A program made the translations under genes and the position numbers. Shown here in pieces: positions 19,690-28,099 of a DNA stretch of 64,000 nt (within the stretch, counting starts at the first letter, position 1; each line of letters opens with the position of its first letter). The notes below the pieces were generated by a model, which was not told the DNA's origin, made no database searches, and was given only the letters and a program-made list of their open reading frames with translations. The DNA lies in the NCBI RefSeq assembly GCF_009857915.1, contig NZ_WWCM01000019.1:1-64000 (forward strand). Reading direction: 5' to 3'. The stretch is from Duganella qianjiadongensis (GTDB lineage Bacteria; Pseudomonadota; Gammaproteobacteria; Burkholderiales; Burkholderiaceae_D).

Positions 19690-19715
19690 CGCCCACTCCC
19701 ACGAGTGGGCGTTTT
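19690..19715 (+). terminator. Weak terminator or attenuator between rpsD and rpoA
   Basis: CGCCCACTC (19690-19698) pairs perfectly with GAGTGGGCG (19703-19711) around CCAC, followed by only four Ts. The short T run within an operon suggests partial termination that would lower rpoA output. Confidence 0.6.
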
Positions 19716-19774
19716 CACTAATGCCATCAGCCTTATCGGCCTAACGCGCCGAGGGTATTGAAAAGGACATTTAC

Positions 19775-20752
19775 ATGCAAAACAGTCTGTTGAAGCCACG
19801 TATTATCGACGTCGAGGCACTGGGTGCCGGTCACGCCAAAGTCGTGATGGAACCGTTCGAACGCGGCTATGGCCACACCCTGGGTAACGCGCTGCGCCGC
19901 GTCCTGCTGTCGTCGATGGTAGGCTACGCGCCGACCGAAGTAACCATCGCCGGTGTGGTACACGAATACTCGTCGCTGGACGGCGTGCAGGAAGACGTCG
20001 TTGATCTGCTGCTGAACCTGAAGGGCGTGGTCTTCAAAGTCCACAACCGTGACTCCGTCACCCTGACCCTGAAGAAAGAAGGCGAAGGCGCCGTGCTGGC
20101 ATCGGATATCGATCTGCCGCACGATGTAGAGCTGATCAACCCTGAGCACGTGATTGCCCACCTGACCGCTGGCGGCAAGCTGGACATGCAGATCAAAGTG
20201 GAAAAAGGCCGTGGCTATGTGCCCGGTAACGTCCGCCGTCTGTCCGAAGACACCAACAAAACCATCGGCCGCATCATTCTGGATGCGTCGTTCTCGCCGG
20301 TGCGCCGGGTTTCCTACGCCGTGGAATCGGCCCGTGTGGAACAGCGTACCGACCTGGACAAGCTGATCATCAACATTGAAACCAATGGTGTGATCTCGCC
20401 GGAAGAAGCGATCCGTCAATCGGCCCGCGTCCTGGTGGACCAGCTGAATGTGTTCGCTGCACTGGAAGGCACCGAAGCGGCTGCCGAAGCGCCATCGCGC
20501 GCACCGCTGGTCGATCCTATCCTGCTGCGTCCAGTGGACGATCTGGAATTGACCGTCCGTTCGGCCAACTGCCTGAAAGCAGAAAACATCTACTACATCG
20601 GCGATCTGATCCAGCGTTCGGAAAACGAACTGCTGAAGACGCCAAACCTGGGTCGCAAGTCGCTCAACGAAATCAAGGAAGTTCTGGCTTCGCGCGGCCT
20701 GACCCTGGGCATGAAGCTGGAAAACTGGCCGCCTGCTGGTCTGGAAAAGTAA
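19775..20752 (+). CDS. rpoA: RNA polymerase alpha subunit
   Basis: A 325-residue alpha subunit. The N-terminal domain (about 1-230, with [20 protein letters not shown]) dimerises and assembles the enzyme. The C-terminal domain (about 250-315, [20 protein letters not shown]) binds UP elements and activators. It lies in the usual order rpsD-rpoA-rplQ. Confidence 0.98.
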   Translation: MQNSLLKPRIIDVEALGAGHAKVVMEPFERGYGHTLGNALRRVLLSSMVGYAPTEVTIAGVVHEYSSLDGVQEDVVDLLLNLKGVVFKVHNRDSVTLTLKKEGEGAVLASDIDLPHDVELINPEHVIAHLTAGGKLDMQIKVEKGRGYVPGNVRRLSEDTNKTIGRIILDASFSPVRRVSYAVESARVEQRTDLDKLIINIETNGVISPEEAIRQSARVLVDQLNVFAALEGTEAAAEAPSRAPLVDPILLRPVDDLELTVRSANCLKAENIYYIGDLIQRSENELLKTPNLGRKSLNEIKEVLASRGLTLGMKLENWPPAGLEK

Positions 20753-20772
20753 TCTGTCGTATTAGCAGTACC

Positions 20773-20797
20773 CGTCCGGCACATGGTGTGCCGGACG
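20773..20797 (+). other. Hairpin between rpoA and rplQ
   Basis: CGTCCGGCAC (20773-20782) and GTGCCGGACG (20788-20797) form a perfect 10-bp stem with loop ATGGT. No T run follows, so it is more likely an RNA processing or stability element than a terminator. Confidence 0.55.
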
Positions 20798-20877
20798 TCA
20801 TCCCTAGAACCGGTCCGCGCCTTGTAGCGATATCAGGCGATCGAAGAACTCGGATTTAAACACTGAAAGGAAGTACC

Positions 20878-21276
20878 ATGCGTCACCGTCACGGCCTCCG
20901 TAAGCTGAACCGTACCTCGTCCCACCGTCTGGCTATGCTGCGCAACATGACCGTTTCCCTGCTGCGTCATGAAGCCATCAAAACCACGCTGCCTAAAGCG
21001 AAAGAACTGCGCCGCGTTGTTGAGCCTATCCTGACCCTGGGCAAGACCGACACCCTGGCTAACAAGCGTCTGGCATTCTCGCGTCTGCGCGATCGTGAAA
21101 TCGTTCTGAAGCTGTTCGCAGAACTGGGCCCACGTTACGCTAACCGCAACGGCGGTTACCTGCGCATCCTGAAAATGGGTTTCCGTGTTGGCGACAACGC
21201 TCCTATGGCTTACGTTGAGCTGCTGGACCGTCCAGAAGCAACCGACATCGAAGCCGCTCCAACCGCTGAAGAGTAA
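20878..21276 (+). CDS. rplQ: 50S ribosomal protein L17
   Basis: A 132-residue L17 ([17 protein letters not shown] start, ELLDRPEA near the end). It binds near the peptide exit. It closes the alpha cluster and is followed by a strong terminator shared with the convergent peptidase gene. Confidence 0.98.
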   Translation: MRHRHGLRKLNRTSSHRLAMLRNMTVSLLRHEAIKTTLPKAKELRRVVEPILTLGKTDTLANKRLAFSRLRDREIVLKLFAELGPRYANRNGGYLRILKMGFRVGDNAPMAYVELLDRPEATDIEAAPTAEE

Positions 21277-21296
21277 TCTTCGCGTTAGTGCGCATT

Positions 21297-21325
21297 AAAA
21301 AAGCCGGGTTCGCCCGGCTTTTTTT
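21297..21325. terminator. Bidirectional terminator between rplQ and the M28 peptidase
   Basis: AAGCCGGG (21301-21308) and CCCGGCTT (21313-21320) around a TTCG tetraloop, with an A run before and a T run after. The A and T tracts let it stop both converging transcripts. Confidence 0.9.
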
Positions 21326-21338
21326 ATTTGCGCTGGGT

Positions 21339-23003
21339 TTAGCGCAGGCGGCGCTGGCCGGCGGCTTTGAATTCGGAACCGTCGAGCCACTGTGGCGTGC
21401 TGCCGTTGGCGATCTCCAGCCCCACCTGGAACAGCAGGCTGATGTCCTGCACGCCGCCGCTGAAATCCCAGTCCGGGCGCACGATGTCGCTGGTCTGGTG
21501 GTAGTCGTGCGCCACGTAGTGATTGACCACTTCCGTCGCATAATTGTCGGGGCGGTCGAGGTAGGCGCTGCGTGCCTTGGTGTACAGCACGGGCACGCCG
21601 GCGCGGGCAAACTCCAGCTGGTCGGCACGGTAGAAGCTGCCCAGTTCGGGGCGGCTATCGTTGTCCATTCTGCGGCCCTGTGCCGCCGCATACTTGGCCA
21701 GCAGCGCGTCTATGCTGGAATGGCCTGACGTCACGTTCTCGATCTGCGCTGTTTTACCCCATGCATTGATGCCGTCGATATTGATGTTGGCCACCGTCTG
21801 GCGCAGCGGCACCAGCGGATGGGCGGCATAGTATTTGGCGCCCAGCAGGCCCCGTTCCTCTGCCGTGGTGGCAATGAACAGGATGGAACGCTTGGGCGCC
21901 GGCAGCGCCTTGTAGGCCTTGGCGAGCGCCAGCAGTGCGGCCGTGCCGGAAGCGTTGTCGAGCGCGCCATGGTAGATCTGCTCCGTGCGGCTGCCGGGTA
22001 GACGGGTATCGATGCCGAGGTGATCCCAGTGCGCGCTGTAGATCAGGTATTCATGCTTGAGCTTGGGATCGCTGCCTTCGATCAGCGCCACCACATTGTT
22101 CGATTTCAGGCTGCGCGTCTGGTTGTCGATCTGGAAGTCGGCCTTGGCCTTCAGTACTAGCGGCTGGAACTCCTTTTTGAGTGCCTGCTGCTTGAGCTGG
22201 TCGAAGTCGTAGCCGGCTGCCGCCAGCAGTTCTCTGGCGCGCTCCAGCTGTATCCAGCCCGGCACGGTTGGCGCATCGGGATCGGCGCCTTTGCGCTGCA
22301 GGCTGAAATGCTCGCCCACGCCACCGCTGCGTACCACGTCCCACGGATAGGCGGCCGGCTTGGTTTCGTGGATGATGATGGCGGCCGCCGCACCGAGCCT
22401 GGCGGCGATCTCGTATTTATAGGTCCAGCGCCCGTAATACGTCATGGCCTTGCCCTTGAACATGGCCGGATCGAGCTGATCCGGATTGTTCGGATCGGGA
22501 ATGGCGGGATCGTTAATCAGCATCAGCAGGGTTTTGCCTTTGACGTCCAGCCCCTTGTAGTCGTCCCAGCCGTATTCGGGCGCCTGCACGCCGTAGCCGA
22601 CGAATACGATGTCCGAACCCCTGATGCGGGCATGGTCGCCCGGCGTGGTGGAGTGGGCTACATAATCCTCGGGGAACTTCAGGCTGACCTGCTTGCCGTT
22701 GACGCTGTAGCGGAACTGCGGCACCGGATGCTGCCCGCGCATGGGCACACCCTGCACCCAGCTGCCGTCCGGATTGCCGGGCCGCAGGCCCAGCTGGCGG
22801 AACTGCTGCTGCAGATATTCCACCGTGCGGGTTTCACCCACCGAGCCGGGCGCGCGGCCTTCGAATTCGTCCGAGGCCAGCACCTTGATGTGCTGCAGCA
22901 GTTCATCGGCCCGGATGCTGGCCAGCGCCGCGTCGGGGCTCTGTGCCTGCGCACCCGCGCAGACCAGCAGGGTAGAGCACAGCAGGGGGCGTAGGGTCGC
23001 CAT
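21339..23003 (-). CDS. Secreted M28-family zinc metallopeptidase
   Basis: A 554-residue exported peptidase. It has a signal peptide (about 1-20), a PA-type inserted domain in the middle, and an M28 catalytic domain in the C-terminal half. The zinc ligands can be followed: SAHWDHLG (His, Asp), GALDNASGTA (Asp), TAEERGLLG (general base Glu and ligand Glu), NINIDGINAWG (Asp) and a late HQTSDIV (His). Such enzymes are aminopeptidases or carboxypeptidases acting in the periplasm or outside. GGAG precedes the ATG. In Burkholderia-type gene order cutA usually lies between rplQ and dsbD; that place is taken by this opposite-strand gene. Confidence 0.9.
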   Translation of the reverse strand: MATLRPLLCSTLLVCAGAQAQSPDAALASIRADELLQHIKVLASDEFEGRAPGSVGETRTVEYLQQQFRQLGLRPGNPDGSWVQGVPMRGQHPVPQFRYSVNGKQVSLKFPEDYVAHSTTPGDHARIRGSDIVFVGYGVQAPEYGWDDYKGLDVKGKTLLMLINDPAIPDPNNPDQLDPAMFKGKAMTYYGRWTYKYEIAARLGAAAAIIIHETKPAAYPWDVVRSGGVGEHFSLQRKGADPDAPTVPGWIQLERARELLAAAGYDFDQLKQQALKKEFQPLVLKAKADFQIDNQTRSLKSNNVVALIEGSDPKLKHEYLIYSAHWDHLGIDTRLPGSRTEQIYHGALDNASGTAALLALAKAYKALPAPKRSILFIATTAEERGLLGAKYYAAHPLVPLRQTVANINIDGINAWGKTAQIENVTSGHSSIDALLAKYAAAQGRRMDNDSRPELGSFYRADQLEFARAGVPVLYTKARSAYLDRPDNYATEVVNHYVAHDYHQTSDIVRPDWDFSGGVQDISLLFQVGLEIANGSTPQWLDGSEFKAAGQRRLR

Positions 23004-23134
23004 GGTTCACTCCGTTTGATAAAACCCCAGTTTCGCACAGAATCCCCATCTTTACCCCGCTTTAAGGGCGCTATCAGGCGGCCTGAGCGCAGTCGGTGTA
23101 CTATGCGGAAGAACCATTTTGTCGAAAGAAGTCC

Positions 23135-25090
23135 ATGTCGCGTTTTGTCCGTCTCTGCTTCGCTCTGTTTGCGCTGATCGCTGTTCTGGGCCACCTGCCG
23201 GCCCGCGCCGATGATGCTTTCCTCGAACCGGAAGCGGCCTTCAAATTCTCGGCCCGCATGGTGGACGGCCATACGGTGGCGGTCACTTTCCAGATCGCCG
23301 ACGGCTACTATATGTACCGCGAGCGCTTCAGGTTCAGTGCCGTGGGCGCGAAAGTGGGCGCGCTGGCCATACCTGCCGGCACCGTGCACTTCGATGAAAC
23401 CTTTCAGAAGAATGTAGAAACCTACCGCAAATCCGTCACCATGACGATGCCGGTCGAGGCGGCAGGCAGTTTCACGCTGCAGGGCACGGGACAGGGCTGC
23501 TCGGACAAGGGCCTGTGCTATGCGCCACAGGATTACAAGATCACGCTGGTCGGCAACGGCTCGGTGCCGCTGCCTGCCGCTGGCTTAGCTGCTGCGGCAC
23601 CTGCTGCGACCGCTGCGCCGGCCGCTAAAGCCGCCGCCACAGGCGCTACGGCGCCGGCGGTGAGCACAAGCGCAAGCGCTGGAACTGTTGCGGCAGATAG
23701 CGCTGCCAGCGCTGCCGGGCTGGAAGGCAAACCGGCTGCCACCACGCCGGGCGTCACCATCCGCGCTATTCCGGCCCCAGTCACCACCGTACTGACCCCG
23801 GAGACGGCCGCCGCGCCTGCCGGTGCTGCGGGCAACGATGCCGGCAAACTGGAAGCCGCGCTCAAGTCCGGCCAGCTGCTGGTCATACTGCCCCTGTTTG
23901 CCCTGCTTGGTCTGGGCCTGTCCTTCACCCCCTGCGTGCTGCCCATGGTGCCCATCCTGTCGTCCATCATCGTGGGCGAAGGCAGCAATACCACCCGTGG
24001 CCGCGGCCTGCTGCTGTCGGCTACCTATTCGCTGGGCATGGCCATCGTCTACACGGCGCTCGGCGTGGCGGCCGGTCTGGCCGGCGAAGGGCTGGCTGCC
24101 GCCTTGCAGAACCCGTGGGTGCTGGGCAGCTTCGGTGTGCTGATGGCTATTCTGTCGCTGTCCATGTTCGGCGTGTATGACTTGCAGGTGCCCGCTGCGC
24201 TGCAATCGAAACTGAGCGATGTGTCCAACCGCCAGTCATCCGGCAAGCTCGCTGGTGTATTTATCATGGGCGCCATTTCTGCTCTCATCGTCGGTCCTTG
24301 CGTGGCGGCGCCGCTGGCCGCAGCGCTGGTCTATATCAGCCAGAGCCGCGACGTGCTGATAGGCGGCAGTGCCCTGTTTGCCATGGCCATAGGCATGAGC
24401 GTGCCGCTGATGCTGGTCGGCGTCTCGGCCGGTGCCTTGCTGCCGCGCGCCGGCATGTGGATGGACGGTGTCAAGCGCTTCTTCGGCGTGCTGATGCTGG
24501 CCATGGGCTGGTGGCTGGTGGCGCCCGTGCTGCCTGCCGCCGTGCAGATGCTGGGCTGGGCCGCCCTGCTGGTGGGCTATGGCATGTATTTGCTGCTCCA
24601 TCGCGGCCAGTGGTTGGCCAAGTCGGCCGCGCTGGTGTTTGTGGCGCTGGGACTGGTGCAGCTGGTGGGGGTGGTCAGCGGCGGGCGTGATCCGCTGGCG
24701 CCGCTGGCCCATCTGGGCGCTCAGCAGCATCAGCCGCTGGTATTTCAGCGCATCAAGACGGTGCAGCAGCTCGATGCCGTGCTGGCCAATACGGGCGGCA
24801 AAACCGTGATGCTGGACTTCTACGCCGACTGGTGCGTGTCCTGCAAGGAAATGGAAAAACTGACTTTTGTGGCACCGTCCGTGCAGGGCGCGCTGGCCAA
24901 CACCGTGCTGCTGCAGGCCGATGTCACCGCCAACGATGCCGACGACAAAGCCATGCTGAAACGCTTCGGTCTGTTCGGCCCGCCGGGCATTATCCTGTTT
25001 GACCGCGCCGGCAAGGAAATCGCCGCTGCCCGCGTGATCGGTTTTCAGGATGCAGCGAAGTTCACCACCTCGCTGGAACGTCTGCGCTAA
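23135..25090 (+). CDS. dsbD: Thiol:disulfide interchange protein DsbD
   Basis: A 651-residue protein moving electrons from cytoplasmic thioredoxin to periplasmic reductants such as DsbC. It has a signal peptide (1-25), an N-terminal periplasmic domain with the redox pair Cys122/Cys128 (GCSDKGLC), a membrane core of eight predicted helices with the pair in FTPCVLP and GPCVAAP, and a C-terminal thioredoxin domain with WCVSC (Cys567/Cys570). A linker of about 85 residues (roughly 150-235) of mostly Ala, Thr and Pro is longer than usual. Start ATG 23135 follows GAAAGAAG and gives the signal peptide; a longer frame from 23096 lacks a ribosome site. It serves the cytochrome c genes downstream. Confidence 0.95.
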   Translation: MSRFVRLCFALFALIAVLGHLPARADDAFLEPEAAFKFSARMVDGHTVAVTFQIADGYYMYRERFRFSAVGAKVGALAIPAGTVHFDETFQKNVETYRKSVTMTMPVEAAGSFTLQGTGQGCSDKGLCYAPQDYKITLVGNGSVPLPAAGLAAAAPAATAAPAAKAAATGATAPAVSTSASAGTVAADSAASAAGLEGKPAATTPGVTIRAIPAPVTTVLTPETAAAPAGAAGNDAGKLEAALKSGQLLVILPLFALLGLGLSFTPCVLPMVPILSSIIVGEGSNTTRGRGLLLSATYSLGMAIVYTALGVAAGLAGEGLAAALQNPWVLGSFGVLMAILSLSMFGVYDLQVPAALQSKLSDVSNRQSSGKLAGVFIMGAISALIVGPCVAAPLAAALVYISQSRDVLIGGSALFAMAIGMSVPLMLVGVSAGALLPRAGMWMDGVKRFFGVLMLAMGWWLVAPVLPAAVQMLGWAALLVGYGMYLLLHRGQWLAKSAALVFVALGLVQLVGVVSGGRDPLAPLAHLGAQQHQPLVFQRIKTVQQLDAVLANTGGKTVMLDFYADWCVSCKEMEKLTFVAPSVQGALANTVLLQADVTANDADDKAMLKRFGLFGPPGIILFDRAGKEIAAARVIGFQDAAKFTTSLERLR

Positions 25091-25091
25091 A

Positions 25092-25162
25092 TGGGTCTAG
25101 ATCGGTCTAGAATGGTCTAAACGGTACTAGACCCGTCTAAAAATAGTCTAAACGAGTCTAAA
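25092..25162. repeat. Phased decamer array, consensus nnGGTCTARA
   Basis: Seven adjacent units start at 25092, 25102, 25112, 25122, 25132, 25142 and 25153; all are 10 bases long except one of 11. Each carries GTCTAGA, GTCTAAA or a one-base variant, and the dsbD stop region (GCTAAA) resembles a further degenerate unit. The 10-base spacing places every copy on the same helix face. CTAG, normally rare in such genomes, occurs three times. Function unknown: it may bind a protein, bend DNA, or derive from slippage. Confidence 0.7.
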
Positions 25163-25191
25163 AAGGCTAGACACTGTCTCCGTGTCTAGCC
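25161..25191 (-). terminator. Terminator of the Spy-like gene
   Basis: GGCTAGACAC (25165-25174) pairs perfectly with GTGTCTAGCC (25182-25191), loop of seven. The preceding AAAA reads as a T run on the minus strand, so it ends the minus-strand gene at 25205. The stem contains CTAG and merges with the decamer array. Confidence 0.85.
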
Positions 25192-25204
25192 CCGGTTGTT
25201 GCGC

Positions 25205-25708
25205 TTACTTGGCCGTTTCTGCGTGATGCTCGCCCCAGCCGCCACGGGCACGGCGCTGCATCGGATGGCCGCCGTGGGCGCCGCCCATGGTGTGGTCATC
25301 GAATACGGCCTTCTGTTCGCTGCTGAGCTGGCCGTAGAAGGTGTTCAGCGCAGCCAGATGGGCTTCCATTTTGGCCTGGCGCTGTTTGTGATGCTCGAGC
25401 ATCTTGCTCAGGCGCTCAGGCGCCGTCAGCTTGGCGGCAGCGCCGTGCTCCGGCCATGCACGGTCGCCGGCGGCCGGTTTGATGGCAGCCTGATAGGTGG
25501 CCCAGGCCGATTCCTGCTGCGCCGTCAGTTTCAGCAGATCATGCAGCCGGGCCTGACGCTTGGCAAACATATCGGCCATCTTGGCCTGCATCTGGGCGCG
25601 GTCCGGCATGCCGTGCTGGCCCGCAGCCGGGGCTTTATCCTGTGCCTGAGCGGCAGCCATGCCCAGTACGGTGAAACCGATCAGGAGAGTAGTGCGTAAG
25701 GCTTGCAT
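25205..25708 (-). CDS. Spy/CpxP-like periplasmic protein (LTxxQ family)
   Basis: A 167-residue exported protein with a signal peptide (about 1-22, ending AQAQ). It has two LTxxQ-type segments: LTAQQESAWATYQ and LSSEQKAVFDDH, in a mostly helical body, as in Spy, CpxP and ZraP. Relatives are periplasmic chaperones or stress-sensor inhibitors. The tail is rich in His and Gly (DDHTMGGAHGGHPM) and the first third in Met, which could bind metal. It is divergent from a response regulator and histidine kinase, the same layout as cpxP-cpxRA. Confidence 0.85.
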   Translation of the reverse strand: MQALRTTLLIGFTVLGMAAAQAQDKAPAAGQHGMPDRAQMQAKMADMFAKRQARLHDLLKLTAQQESAWATYQAAIKPAAGDRAWPEHGAAAKLTAPERLSKMLEHHKQRQAKMEAHLAALNTFYGQLSSEQKAVFDDHTMGGAHGGHPMQRRARGGWGEHHAETAK

Positions 25709-25819
25709 GGTAGTTCCTTTATCAGTGAATTAATCTGTCGCGCTGCCACGTTTTGTGCATCGCGCTGAACACCATCTTGGCAGCGCAAGATTGCCGCCAA
25801 GTTTCCCTTGCGGCGCTTT

Positions 25820-25866
25820 TTGTATCCAGATGTTTCGCAGCTGCTGCCATATACAAGACGATACAA
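25820..25866. promoter_or_regulatory. Candidate response-regulator binding repeats
   Basis: ATACAA occurs at 25851-25856 and again at 25861-25866, exactly 10 bases apart. The complement TTGTAT occurs at 25820-25825, followed by the similar TGTTTC at 25831-25836. Head-to-tail repeats with 10-11 base spacing in a divergent region are typical binding sites of OmpR/CpxR-type regulators, so this is the likely autoregulatory site. Confidence 0.5.
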
Positions 25867-25909
25867 TTGGCGATTGCTCACAGCTAGGTGAACTGGGGAT
25901 AATGAGGGC

Positions 25910-26638
25910 ATGGAACCCACATCTACTATCTTGATCGTCGATGACGATCGCGACATCCGCTCCCTGCTGGCCGATTATCTGGAATCGAACGGCTACCGCG
26001 CCCTCGCGGCCGCCGACGGCCTGGCCATGTGGAAGCTGCTGGAGGACGGCCGCCCCGATCTGGTGGTGCTCGACCTCAATCTGCCCGGCGACGATGGCCT
26101 GACCCTGTGCCGCAAGCTGCGCGCCCAGTCCACCCTGCCGGTGATCATGCTCACCGCCCGTAACGAGCCGCTCGATCGCATCCTCGGGCTGGAAATGGGC
26201 GCCGACGACTACCTGCCCAAACCGTTCGAGCCGCGCGAGCTGCTGGCCCGTATCCGCAGCGTGCTGCGCCGCAGTAATGCCATGCCTAGCGGCGGCGCCG
26301 CCGACAAAGCCCATCTGCTGCGTTTCTCCGGCTGGACGCTGGACCTGACGGCGCGCCATCTGCTCAATCCGGACGGCATCGTCATCATGCTGTCGGGCGC
26401 GGAATTCCGCCTGCTTAAAGTCTTCCTCGAGCATCCCAACCGCGTGCTCAACCGCGACCAGCTGCTCAACCTGACGCAAGGCCGTGACGCCGATCCCTTC
26501 GACCGCTCGATCGACATCCAGATCAGCCGTCTGCGCCAGAAGCTGGGCGAGGATGCACGTCTGCCCCAGATCATCAAGACCGTGCGTAACGGCGGCTATG
26601 TACTGGCCGGGCAGGTCACCATGGAGCCACACGCGTGA
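25910..26638 (+). CDS. OmpR-family response regulator
   Basis: A 242-residue two-domain regulator. The receiver (about 1-120) has the acidic pocket DDD at 11-13, phospho-acceptor Asp55 in VLDLNLPG, Thr82 and Lys104 in LPKPFEP. A linker leads to a winged-helix DNA-binding domain (about 135-235) with LSGAEFRLLKVFLEHPNRVL and IIKTVRNGGYVL. It is translationally coupled to the kinase gene (GTGA overlap) and divergent from the Spy-like gene. A TTGCTC-N18-GATAAT promoter-like pair (25874-25903) ends only seven bases before the ATG, so the message may be nearly leaderless. Likely controls the Spy-like gene and the RND pump downstream. Confidence 0.93.
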   Translation: MEPTSTILIVDDDRDIRSLLADYLESNGYRALAAADGLAMWKLLEDGRPDLVVLDLNLPGDDGLTLCRKLRAQSTLPVIMLTARNEPLDRILGLEMGADDYLPKPFEPRELLARIRSVLRRSNAMPSGGAADKAHLLRFSGWTLDLTARHLLNPDGIVIMLSGAEFRLLKVFLEHPNRVLNRDQLLNLTQGRDADPFDRSIDIQISRLRQKLGEDARLPQIIKTVRNGGYVLAGQVTMEPHA

Positions 26639-27990
26639 GAGCCTTTTTCGGATCGATGACAGGACGCGTGTTCATCGTCCTGCTGCTCGGTATCGTTGCT
26701 TCGGCGGCGCTGACCCAGTGGCTGGCCGTGGGCGAACGCACCCGTGCCATCGAGCGCTACCGCGACTTCCACGCGCTGGAACGGGCCGAGCAGCTCATCA
26801 CCACGGCGGACGTACTGCCCGCCGCTTCCCGCCCCACCTATCTGCGCGTGGCAGGGCGCGGCACCGTCAAGCTGGAACGCACCGATCTGGCCATGGCCAA
26901 GGCACTGCCGCCGACGGATTTTTCCACTATCCTGCAGCAGCGCGTGGGCCCGACCATTACGCTGGGCCCGCTGGCCGAGCGGCCGCTGGAATGCGACCAG
27001 CCCCGTACCAGCCGCGATTTCTTTGCGCCTAGCCAGTGGCGCGGTACCTGCGAAACCATGACGGTGCAGCTGACCGATGGCGAAATCATGAAGCTGTCCG
27101 TGCTGCCGCCGCGCTCGCCGCCGCCGGCCCAGCATAGCGAGTGGCTGGCCATGCTGCCTTTCCTGCTCAGCATTGCAGGGCTGGCCTATCTGGTCACGCG
27201 CATGACCGTGCGTCCGCTGCGCACGCTGGCGCAGGCAGCCAAAGACCTCGGCAACGACATCAACCATCCGCCCGTGGTGCTGAGCGGCGCGGCAGAAATC
27301 CGTCAGGCCAGCGCGGCCTTCAATGCCATGCAGGCGCGTATCCGCCAGCACATCCAGCAGCGCACCGAGATGCTGGCCGCCATCACCCACGATCTGCAAA
27401 CCCCGCTCACGCGCATGCGCCTGCGGCTGGAAAAGGTCCGCGACGAGGAACTCCAGCAGCGCCTGATCGATGACCTCTCGGCCATGCAGCAGATGGTGAA
27501 AGAAGGACTGGATCTGGCGCGCAGCATGGATTCCAGCGAAACCATGCAGGCGCTCGATCTCGACGCGCTGCTCGATAGCGTCTGCAGCGACGCTACCGAT
27601 GTGGGCCAGTCGGTCGAGCTGCGCGGCCGTGCCGCCATGGCGCTGATGGGGCGTCCGCTGGCGATCCGGCGCTGCCTGATGAACCTGATCGACAACGCCG
27701 TCAAATACGGCCATTACGCCCACGTGTCGGTAGAGCGGCTGGTGGGCGCGGCGCGCATCCGCATCCGCGACGGCGGCCCCGGCATCGATCAGGACCAGAT
27801 GGCGCGCGTGTTCGAACCGTTCTACCGGGTGGAAAGCTCGCGTTCGCGCGCTTCCGGCGGCACCGGGCTGGGCCTGACCATCGCCCGCAATATCGCCGAG
27901 CAGCATGGCGGTAGCGTGGTGCTGGCCAACCATGCCGAAGGCGGCCTCGAAGTGACGCTGGTGGTGCCGGAATACTACGCTGGCCGCTGA
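26635..27990 (+). CDS. Sensor histidine kinase
   Basis: A 451-residue inner-membrane kinase, partner of the preceding regulator. It has a first transmembrane helix (about 11-31), a periplasmic sensor of about 135 residues, a second helix (about 171-190), HAMP (about 190-243), a dimerisation domain with the phospho-accepting His252 in AAITHDLQTPLTR, and an ATPase domain with N-box NLIDNAVKYG and G-boxes DGGPGID and GGTGLGLTIARN. The GTG start overlaps the regulator stop. The context, with a Spy-like protein and an efflux pump, suggests it senses envelope or toxic-compound stress; the signal is unknown. Confidence 0.93.
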   Translation: MRAFFGSMTGRVFIVLLLGIVASAALTQWLAVGERTRAIERYRDFHALERAEQLITTADVLPAASRPTYLRVAGRGTVKLERTDLAMAKALPPTDFSTILQQRVGPTITLGPLAERPLECDQPRTSRDFFAPSQWRGTCETMTVQLTDGEIMKLSVLPPRSPPPAQHSEWLAMLPFLLSIAGLAYLVTRMTVRPLRTLAQAAKDLGNDINHPPVVLSGAAEIRQASAAFNAMQARIRQHIQQRTEMLAAITHDLQTPLTRMRLRLEKVRDEELQQRLIDDLSAMQQMVKEGLDLARSMDSSETMQALDLDALLDSVCSDATDVGQSVELRGRAAMALMGRPLAIRRCLMNLIDNAVKYGHYAHVSVERLVGAARIRIRDGGPGIDQDQMARVFEPFYRVESSRSRASGGTGLGLTIARNIAEQHGGSVVLANHAEGGLEVTLVVPEYYAGR

Positions 27991-28099
27991 GTTTGACGGC
28001 TAGTCAACCATACTGTGCGACAATGTTTCGCCTGCTAAAGTGGCCCTTGCAGTGACAGCTGCAGCGGCCACTGTCCCGACCGAAAATCAACTTCTACCA

